Origin: Bacteroides sp.
GTDB taxonomy: Bacteria; Bacteroidota; Bacteroidia; Bacteroidales; Bacteroidaceae
Length of the DNA: 11,862 bases
Assembly (NCBI GenBank): GCA_030152865.1
Contig: JASLIW010000003.1
Span: 1 to 11,862 of the forward strand
Direction of reading: 5' to 3'
The notes beneath the pieces are model-generated. The model ran no database searches. It was given only the letters and a program-made list of their open reading frames with translations, and was not told the DNA's origin. Made by a program: the position numbers and the translations under genes. Positions 1 to 6,792 of the stretch are shown piece by piece. The first letter of the stretch is position 1; each line of letters opens with the position of its first letter.

Positions 1-107
1 AGAGCCTTCATTAGGGTTTCCTGTATGCTCTTTCCATTGGGTTGAATCTGCCAGCCATTGTATAAACTGCCATCATAAGCTAAGTAAATGAAGTAGCGAT
101 ATTGCAT
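1..107 (-). CDS. truA: tRNA pseudouridine synthase A, N-terminal part (runs off left edge)
   Basis: TruA converts uridines 38-40 in the anticodon arm of tRNAs to pseudouridine in the cytoplasm. Only the first 35 codons are present. The translated start reads MQYRYFIYLAYDGSLYNGWQ, followed by IQPNGKSIQETLMKA. The YDGS-x-Y-x-GWQ-x-Q block and the following S-(I/V)-QE-x-L motif are the recognisable N-terminal strand and helix of the TruA family. The catalytic aspartate lies further in and is outside the window. The ATG at 105-107 fits the usual family start, a few residues before the first strand. The gene lies in the same direction as the SusCD operon but is separated from it by a hairpin terminator, and it has its own candidate -7 box at 128-135. 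It is a housekeeping gene that marks the edge of the accessory locus. Assignment is from family motif recognition. Confidence 0.9.
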   Translation of the reverse strand, partial: MQYRYFIYLAYDGSLYNGWQIQPNGKSIQETLMKA

Positions 108-127
108 AAGTTCTAAATTTTACTGGA

Positions 128-135
128 CAAAGATA
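128..135 (-). promoter_or_regulatory. Candidate -7 promoter box for truA
   Basis: On the minus strand this reads TATCTTTG, an exact match to the Bacteroidota -7 consensus TAnnTTTG. It would place the transcription start near 120-122 and give a leader of roughly 14 nt before the truA ATG at 107. I see no clear TTTG -33 element about 20 bp upstream, where the terminator stem sits instead, so the call rests on the -7 box and its position. Confidence 0.45.
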
Positions 136-136
136 C

Positions 137-172
137 AAAAAAGAGAAGACCTTCAGTGAAGCTCTTCTCTTT
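137..172 (-). terminator. Intrinsic terminator of the SusCD operon
   Basis: A perfect 10-bp stem (140-149 with 163-172) is continued, after one C/C mismatch (150/162), by a 4-bp inner stem (151-154 with 158-161) closed by a 3-nt loop. In the minus-strand transcript the hairpin runs into a U-tract (137-142). It lies 28 nt past the stop codon of the second SusD gene, so it should end the operon before truA. The plus strand after the stem is also T-rich, so it could work weakly in both directions. Confidence 0.85.
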
Positions 173-199
173 GTATTTTGGATTCATTTTCTAGTATTT

Positions 200-1963
200 T
201 TACCAACCTGGATTTTGCTTTAAAATATCGCTTCCAATAATACTTATTTCTCTTAGAGGAATTGGATAGTAATACTGACGTTTCGTATCAAACTTTCTTG
301 TTTCTACGAAGTATGGTTCAGACCTTAGCTCATTACTTTCTGACAAAGTCCACTTTATACCATAAAAATCAACATTGTTTTTTACTTCCTCCAGCTTTTC
401 CCATCTCTTCAAGTCAAAAAAACGATGTCCTTCCTCAAAAGCCAACTCAATTCTACGCTCTTGCTGGATAAGCTCTCGCATTTGTTCCTGTGTATAACTT
501 ACAGGTAGACCATAACGTCCACCAACCCCGGGTTTAATTCCTGCACGTTTGCGTATTGCAATTAGATACTTTTCTATCTCAGCTTTATTTGTCGGGTCAT
601 ATTCATTCAAGGCCTCTACGTAGTTAAGATAAATCTCTCCTAATCTGATTATAGGTAGAATTTTATCCGAATCACCTTGTGAGGCTGTTACTTCTTCATC
701 ACAAAGTTTTCTACAAGCATATCCTGTTAGGGTTCCTCCCCCTGTTCCTAAACCATCTGGCTCTTTTCCGTAAAGAAAAGAAATAGCTTGAGGCGTAGAT
801 GAGTTGCTCTGAGGGATCCATAAGGAGCCCTGATACAATATGGTAGAATAAAAACGGGGTTCTCTATTTTCATAGGGTTTCTGCGGGTTATACCCTGAGT
901 TGGGAGCTGTAATGGCTAAGCCATTATCCATCAAGAAGGCGTCCACTAGGTTCTGAAAAGGAGATAGGGCTGTCTTACCTCCACGGGAATCGGGTAGCAA
1001 CACTTCTTCTGGGTATCTATTTTTAGCTTTCATTACAGAGAAAATATACTCTTTATTTACACGTAAAGTCTGCATCTTATAAAATCCTAAACCTGGCTTT
1101 GAGTTATCTGTAATTAGCTCATAACGATTCAGGTCGATTACGGCTTTAGCTGCATCAGCTGCGAGTTTCCAACGGTTTACATCATAGGTTTCGTAGCCTA
1201 ATAATGGTTTAAGCTCATCACTAACTTGTGGCACTTTACCGTTGGATAGTGGGCTAGCTGCAAATAGTAAGACTCTAGACTTGATAGCCAAAGCAGCCCC
1301 TGAAGTTAATCTTCCATATTCGCGACCTCCTTGCCACTCAGGCAGTATCTGAGCAAGTTCATCACACTCTCTAGTTATATAATTTACCACGCGTTCAAAA
1401 CTAGCACGAGGGATATCTACCTTGTCAGAAACCTTAAAAACATAATCGCCTACTAAGGGGACTCCCCCATATAGTCTAAGTAAGTGGAAATAAAGCCAAG
1501 CACGTATAAGACGAGCTTCTGCTTTTAAGGTTGTTTTAGTCTGGGCTGTTAAAGGGGATATCTCAATATTCTTTAAAAGAATATTGATGCGAGAGATTCC
1601 TTCATAACAGTTTTGCCAATGGTTTCTCATATTGCTATTCGAGGCATCAACAATTTCATTCATATTAAAGCCTGGTGAGGTACGGCCATTTTTATTGATG
1701 CAATCATCTGTCATACCGCTCCAAGATAAGTAACTAGCCCCATTCATGCCACCGTCCGCAAAATAGGTTGGTATCAAATGTCCATACAATCTAGACTGAT
1801 ATCGATATGTGTAAACACTGTCTGTAAATACTTTATACCTATCTAGTACATCTGATGTATCAGGATCCAAAAAACCTGAATTTCCCTCTGTACACCCAAA
1901 AAACACAAGCACAGTTACAAGTAGTATCTGAAAGGGTCTATATCTTAATTTTGATATTTTCAT
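200..1963 (-). CDS. SusD/RagB-family outer-membrane lipoprotein (SusD-2)
   Basis: This is a SusD-like, surface-exposed nutrient-binding lipoprotein that acts as the lid on its SusC barrel (the preceding gene). I start it at the ATG at 1961-1963, giving 587 aa. The open frame extends to 2005, but that start would overlap the end of susC and put 14 extra hydrophilic residues before the signal peptide. The signal peptide ends in VFFG-Cys24, a relaxed lipobox. Family landmarks, by residue: AEARLIRAWLYFHLLRLYGG at 148-167, the TPR-like GEIYLNYVEALNE near 441-453, RKRAGI at 471-476, QERRIELAFEEGHRFFDLKR at 501-520, and the C-terminal YYYPIPLREI...QNPGW. The gap to susC is 19 bp with no Shine-Dalgarno sequence. 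It is the last gene before the terminator. Only one acidic residue follows the lipidated Cys closely (CTEGN), a weaker surface-export signal than in its neighbours. The substrate is unknown. Confidence 0.93.
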   Translation of the reverse strand: MKISKLRYRPFQILLVTVLVFFGCTEGNSGFLDPDTSDVLDRYKVFTDSVYTYRYQSRLYGHLIPTYFADGGMNGASYLSWSGMTDDCINKNGRTSPGFNMNEIVDASNSNMRNHWQNCYEGISRINILLKNIEISPLTAQTKTTLKAEARLIRAWLYFHLLRLYGGVPLVGDYVFKVSDKVDIPRASFERVVNYITRECDELAQILPEWQGGREYGRLTSGAALAIKSRVLLFAASPLSNGKVPQVSDELKPLLGYETYDVNRWKLAADAAKAVIDLNRYELITDNSKPGLGFYKMQTLRVNKEYIFSVMKAKNRYPEEVLLPDSRGGKTALSPFQNLVDAFLMDNGLAITAPNSGYNPQKPYENREPRFYSTILYQGSLWIPQSNSSTPQAISFLYGKEPDGLGTGGGTLTGYACRKLCDEEVTASQGDSDKILPIIRLGEIYLNYVEALNEYDPTNKAEIEKYLIAIRKRAGIKPGVGGRYGLPVSYTQEQMRELIQQERRIELAFEEGHRFFDLKRWEKLEEVKNNVDFYGIKWTLSESNELRSEPYFVETRKFDTKRQYYYPIPLREISIIGSDILKQNPGW

Positions 1964-1982
1964 TTGTATTATATCGTTTAGG

Positions 1983-4900
1983 TTAGAATGTGAGTTGCAC
2001 TCCAAAGTTAAATACTCTCATAAGAGGATAACTGCCATAAGCATTTCCTGAAGAAGATTCAGGGTCAACATCATACATGGACAATTTACTTAAAGTAAAT
2101 AGGTTTACTCCATTGGTAAATATACGTGCTGATTGCAAGTATACTTTACTGGTCAGTGATTTGGGTAAGTTATACCCTATCTCCACATTTTTCAATCTTA
2201 GATAATCTCTTGGCTTAAGCCAAAAGGTGGAAGTTTCAAAGTTTGTTGTACGACCTAAGCGCGGGAACTTCGCTTTTTCCTTATTCTCTGGTGTCCACCT
2301 ATATTTGTGTATCTTACGTGGACGTCCACTTTCACCACCAATATTAAGAATGTCTTGAGATTGAATACTTCCTTTTGCTGCTCCTTGGAAAAGTAGTGAA
2401 AAATCAAAGTTTTTGTAGCTCGCTCCTAAACTAATACCGTATGTTACTTGTGGTATTGATGGGTGCCCTATTGGACCCATATCATACTTATCTATAACAC
2501 CATCTGGTACACCATTAGGGCCACTTATGTCTTTATACTTGATATCTCCTAAGCCTATTTCTCTATTGTTGTCGGGGAGAGCATCAATGTCTGCCTGCGA
2601 ATTATAAAAGCCATCAGCAACATAACCAAATATTTGGCCTACAGGACGTCCAATACTACTTAGGTTAGGATATACAAGCTGAGCTTCATCCATCACTAAG
2701 ATTTTGTTTTTTGCTATAGATACATTACCTCGTACAAAGTAGTCAAAGTTCGTTGACAGTTTGTCTCTCCAGGTTAGTTCTATCTCTAAGCCTTTATTAG
2801 AAACACGTCCGAGGTTAACTGCTTGTAAAGGTGTTGAGGCTATATCGGGTATGGTGCTTTTAGCACTTAAAATATCGTATCGTTCATTTTTAAAATAATC
2901 AAACACTAGGCTTAATCGCTGATTAAACAGTCTCATATCTACCCCAATATCTAATTTTTTCTCCTTTTCCCAAGTTGCATCTTCATTGCCAAGGGCATGA
3001 GGTACCAAACCATAGATAGGATATGGAGATTCACCAAAAATATACTCTCCATCTCCTCGATATCTATCAACAAACAAATATCTTGCTCCACTCATTCTAT
3101 CTGAGCCAACAATACCATATGATGCCCTTATCTTGAAAAAATCAATGGCCACTTTATTGAATATAGGCTTCATAAACTTTTCTTCACTCAAGTTCCAACC
3201 AGCTGAGATGGCAGGAAATAGACCATACCTTTTATTTCCCTTAAAACGGTCACTTCCATTGTATCCCATATTGACTTCCAATATGTAGCGATGCGCATAG
3301 TTATAGGAAATACGACCAGACATGCCCTTAAGATTTGTTGGGTCTGTTGATCCTGCTATAGAGCTATCCCAGTTAAATAAAAACATACCAGACAAACCGT
3401 GTCTCTTAAAATCTCTAGCATAGGTTAAAACAAGATTTGAGCTTATCTTCCTAAATGGGGGCATTGCTATTGATGAAGAGTTTAAAGTCGGCATAGGGTT
3501 TCTATTCGGCTTTACTAATTCTAACTCACCACTCACCTTATTGTACTGATAGTCAGGAAAGGATTGACGGGTCATCTGTCTTGTATACCCCCAATAATTA
3601 CTTAATGCAAAGGTTCCTTTTAGACTAAGTCCTTGGGTTATAAAATCTAGTTTTTGATTGACACTTACATGCCCATTGATATTATTACTTATGTTACGTT
3701 TGTATCCGCCATACTCTAATACCATCAAAGGATTCGTACTATACTTTCTGTTGGATGTTCCTCCATAGCTACCATCATGATTTTTAACAGGATAAGCCCA
3801 AGAAGTTAAGCGACCACTAGCGAGTCTTGTCCAAAAGCCTTTAGATTCACCTGGAAAGGCATTTGCATCGGGTGTGAATGGCGAGTTCACCTCATTAAAC
3901 ACGCCTGCAGCTGCGACTGATATTTGAGTGTTCTTAGCTACTTGAATATCAATATTGGATCGAATATTATAACGTGATAGGTAATAGTTTCCTTCAAAAT
4001 CCTCTTTACGTTTCACGTTTTTCATTATACCTTCTTGATTAAAATAACCTAAGGATACAAAGTATTTGACTGTTTTCGTCCCACCCACAATATCAAAATT
4101 ATGCCTCATCTGTGGACTTGTTGTTCGCATTACTGTTTTGTACCAATCTACATCTGGATAACGATAGGGATCGTCACCCAAGCGGAAGTGCTCCAAAGCC
4201 TCATCAGTAACTAGTCCAGGAAGTTCTGCATCAGGGTTTTTCCCTTGGTTTACCCAATACTCTTTGAGTAAAACTAAAGATTCATAAGAGTTTAAAACGT
4301 TGTTCTTAACCGTAGGGTTTTGCAACCCAAACTCTGCTCGATAACTTATGCGTGGCTTAGCATCTGTTCCTCTTCTTGTAGTTACCAAAATCACCCCATT
4401 AGCTCCTTTAACACCATATATTGCAGTGCTAGAAGCATCTTTTAATAAAGAAATAGATTCCACTTCATTCGAATCCATCTGTGTGAATATCTCATAGGAT
4501 GTTTCTACGTCATCGACCAACACAAGCGGCGCTTTACTCACAGCATTGAAAGTGGAAACACCACGAATATAAATATTTGCAGCATCTGCTCCAGGCTGAC
4601 CACTGGTCTGCTGCTGAAACAATCCCGGAACTTTCCCAGCTAAGGAGTTTTGTAAGCTAGCTGATGGTGTCTGACGAAGTTCGTCACTACGTATTTCACT
4701 AATCGATCCTACACTCGTAATTTTCTTCTGCCTACCATAGCCTACTACTACAACCTCATCCAACACTTTAGAATCCTCAGATAAGATAACTTTCATCATG
4801 GTGTTGCGTACTCGCACTACTTTCTCGACAAATCCGATATAATTAACCTTGAGCTGTGACTTTTCGGACTTTACCGTAAGCACAAAGTTGCCATCTAAAT

Positions 4901-5066
4901 CTGTTACCACCCCATTTGTTTGAGATCCCAGTTCAAAGACTGTAGCTCCCATCAGTGGCTCATTATTTTCATCTAATATCTTACCTTTTACTAATATATT
5001 TTGAGCAAAACCCTGAACACTAAAGCATAACAAGGTAAGTAGTAATATCAATATTTTATTTTTCAT
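1983..5066 (-). CDS. SusC/RagA-family TonB-linked outer-membrane porin (SusC-2)
   Basis: This is a full-length (1027 aa) SusC-type TonB-dependent transporter that would import an oligosaccharide or peptide captured by SusD-2. Domains in order: signal peptide 1-21 (likely cut after GFA, mature Gln22); a carboxypeptidase-regulatory-like beta-sandwich at about 25-98 (VKGKILDENNEPLMGATVF...YIGF); TonB box DEVVVVGYG at 103-111; plug from about 112, with the SusC signature KDASSTAIYGVKGANGVILV at 209-228; then the 22-strand barrel ending in the terminal Phe of FNFGVQLTF. There is no STN domain before the beta-sandwich, so the FecR/ECF-sigma trans-envelope signalling used by some SusC paralogs is not expected. 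It sits 24 bp after susD-1 and 19 bp before susD-2, consistent with co-transcription. The frame is intact. The family is certain; the ligand is not known. Confidence 0.96.
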   Translation of the reverse strand: MKNKILILLLTLLCFSVQGFAQNILVKGKILDENNEPLMGATVFELGSQTNGVVTDLDGNFVLTVKSEKSQLKVNYIGFVEKVVRVRNTMMKVILSEDSKVLDEVVVVGYGRQKKITSVGSISEIRSDELRQTPSASLQNSLAGKVPGLFQQQTSGQPGADAANIYIRGVSTFNAVSKAPLVLVDDVETSYEIFTQMDSNEVESISLLKDASSTAIYGVKGANGVILVTTRRGTDAKPRISYRAEFGLQNPTVKNNVLNSYESLVLLKEYWVNQGKNPDAELPGLVTDEALEHFRLGDDPYRYPDVDWYKTVMRTTSPQMRHNFDIVGGTKTVKYFVSLGYFNQEGIMKNVKRKEDFEGNYYLSRYNIRSNIDIQVAKNTQISVAAAGVFNEVNSPFTPDANAFPGESKGFWTRLASGRLTSWAYPVKNHDGSYGGTSNRKYSTNPLMVLEYGGYKRNISNNINGHVSVNQKLDFITQGLSLKGTFALSNYWGYTRQMTRQSFPDYQYNKVSGELELVKPNRNPMPTLNSSSIAMPPFRKISSNLVLTYARDFKRHGLSGMFLFNWDSSIAGSTDPTNLKGMSGRISYNYAHRYILEVNMGYNGSDRFKGNKRYGLFPAISAGWNLSEEKFMKPIFNKVAIDFFKIRASYGIVGSDRMSGARYLFVDRYRGDGEYIFGESPYPIYGLVPHALGNEDATWEKEKKLDIGVDMRLFNQRLSLVFDYFKNERYDILSAKSTIPDIASTPLQAVNLGRVSNKGLEIELTWRDKLSTNFDYFVRGNVSIAKNKILVMDEAQLVYPNLSSIGRPVGQIFGYVADGFYNSQADIDALPDNNREIGLGDIKYKDISGPNGVPDGVIDKYDMGPIGHPSIPQVTYGISLGASYKNFDFSLLFQGAAKGSIQSQDILNIGGESGRPRKIHKYRWTPENKEKAKFPRLGRTTNFETSTFWLKPRDYLRLKNVEIGYNLPKSLTSKVYLQSARIFTNGVNLFTLSKLSMYDVDPESSSGNAYGSYPLMRVFNFGVQLTF

Positions 5067-5090
5067 AATATTCTATTTGTCGTATAGCTG

Positions 5091-6773
5091 TTAATATTGC
5101 CAATTAGGGTTTTGCACTAATTGATTATTTGCATAGTACTCATCTAAAGGTATAGGGTACAAGTACATTCTTCTAGCATCAAAGGTTGATTCCATGACTT
5201 CCTTATAAGTATAAGTAAAGGTTCCATCTACCTTTTTTTCAATCTCTACCCCTTTTATGGGCTGATTCAAGTAGTTTTCGGCTTCCTTCCATCTTCTTAA
5301 ATCCCAAAATCGTTGCTCCTCAAAAGCAAATTCTAGGCGGCGTTCATTGTGTATTATTTTTCTCATCTCATCTTGTGATAAGTTAGCTGCTAACCCATAA
5401 CGATTATTACTACCAGAAAGAATACCTGCCCGTTTGCGAATATCAAATATCACTTGTTCTATTTCACTCCGATTCGTATCCAGGTCAACTTCATTTAGGG
5501 CTTCGGCATAATTTAGTAATATTTCAGCGTAGCGGATAAGAATAAAGCCATGAGCCTTGGCCTGAAACCTGCTGGACTCTTCATAATTACCTAAAAATTT
5601 ACGTAAATAATATCCTGTTTGAGTTTGTGATCTATTAAATAGGTTTGGCTTATCTAAACCTCCCTCAAAAGTCTCAACATCTCTACCTAACCATCTTGAA
5701 CCATTGTAAAACACGCTTGCTTTTAAGCGTTCATCTCTGTTTTCATAAGGGTTCTGTGGGTCATAGGTTGGATCTTCGTAAATAGATAGGCCATTTATAG
5801 TCCAATAGGCATCTACTAAGTTTTGTGAGGGACTCGTGTTGCCTTGTGCATATTTGTTGTCAAAATTATACCCTACTGGAGAGTTTTGCCACTCTAAATT
5901 ATCACTCAAGGCTGATTGCTTCAAGAATATGATTTCGGGATTAGCAAAATTGACAAATATGTTCTTGTAGCTACTGTTGAGCCGGTAAAGACCTGAGTCT
6001 ATCACTTCTTTAGCAGCAGCAGCAGCTTCTTCCCAGTAAATCAACTTATTATCTGGATTGTTGAGTGGGCTAGCTCTGTATAATAGAACACGTGACTTCA
6101 ATGCTTTTACGATACCTTTATCTATAGTTCCCTTTTCAAAAGCTAATAAGTCATCCTTATCATAAACTTTATCGTAAGCCTCATCTAGCTCTCTTAAAAT
6201 ATATTGGCATACGTCTTCATATGAACTCCTTGGCAGATTAACTTTATCGTGTTCAGTATAAACAGTATCGCCTATTATGGGGACTCCACCCCATCTCTTG
6301 GCTAGTTCAAAATAAAAGAATGCTCGTAAAGCCTTAGCCTCACCAATCCAAATCTCTCTATCTGACTCATATTGTTCTTTGATATACACATCATCTATGT
6401 TTTTAAGAAACACATTGGCCATCCTGATACCGGTATAGTTACGTTTCCAATGATTATCCACAACATTTGAAGGAGATATACCGCCTTTTCTAAAAGCATT
6501 GACATTCAAGCCGACACCTGTTTCAAATGAGGGCACACCGTCATCTGTACTACTATCTAAATAACTATCACTTATTCGATTGTGCAGGTCAGGTATTTGC
6601 AGATATATCCCGTATAGAAAATCATGTGCGTTATCTCCAAAAGGATCTTGACTGTGCCAGATAGTCTCATCTCCTTCTCTATCTAATGGTTCACCTTCAA
6701 AATCATTACAAGAACTAAGAATTACTATTCCTAGACCTAAAATGTATAGGCATTTTAATATATTATTATTCAT
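5091..6773 (-). CDS. SusD/RagB-family outer-membrane lipoprotein (SusD-1)
   Basis: This is a SusD-like binding lipoprotein of 560 aa, the lid partner of SusC-1 encoded 19 bp upstream. The signal peptide ends in the lipobox ILSS-Cys22, followed by the acid-rich NDFEGEPLDREGDE, which fits the surface-export signal described for Bacteroidota lipoproteins. Family landmarks: AKALRAFFYFELAKRWGGVP at 146-165, the TPR-like YAEILLNYAEALNE at 415-428, RKRAGI at 446-451, ERRLEFAFEEQRFWDLRRW at 477-495, and the C-terminal YLYPIPLDEY...QNPNW. The helix motif has EEQRFWD where SusD-2 has EEGHRFFD, so it is one residue shorter, a variant within the family's range. It shares the same order of blocks with SusD-2 but is clearly diverged from it, so the two pairs are not a recent duplication. 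The binding specificity cannot be read from the sequence. Confidence 0.95.
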   Translation of the reverse strand: MNNNILKCLYILGLGIVILSSCNDFEGEPLDREGDETIWHSQDPFGDNAHDFLYGIYLQIPDLHNRISDSYLDSSTDDGVPSFETGVGLNVNAFRKGGISPSNVVDNHWKRNYTGIRMANVFLKNIDDVYIKEQYESDREIWIGEAKALRAFFYFELAKRWGGVPIIGDTVYTEHDKVNLPRSSYEDVCQYILRELDEAYDKVYDKDDLLAFEKGTIDKGIVKALKSRVLLYRASPLNNPDNKLIYWEEAAAAAKEVIDSGLYRLNSSYKNIFVNFANPEIIFLKQSALSDNLEWQNSPVGYNFDNKYAQGNTSPSQNLVDAYWTINGLSIYEDPTYDPQNPYENRDERLKASVFYNGSRWLGRDVETFEGGLDKPNLFNRSQTQTGYYLRKFLGNYEESSRFQAKAHGFILIRYAEILLNYAEALNEVDLDTNRSEIEQVIFDIRKRAGILSGSNNRYGLAANLSQDEMRKIIHNERRLEFAFEEQRFWDLRRWKEAENYLNQPIKGVEIEKKVDGTFTYTYKEVMESTFDARRMYLYPIPLDEYYANNQLVQNPNWQY

Positions 6774-6792
6774 TGTGATTAGACTTTATGAG

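Noticed and set aside
262..471. Open frame on the plus strand
   Set aside because: It lies wholly antisense inside the SusD-2 gene, has no recognisable domain, and has a composition explained by the opposite strand.
1964..2005. Upstream in-frame ATG that would extend SusD-2 by 14 residues
   Set aside because: It would overlap the end of susC-2 and place a hydrophilic stretch before a normal lipoprotein signal peptide. The ATG at 1963 gives a standard n-region and the same 19-bp spacing seen for the other pair.
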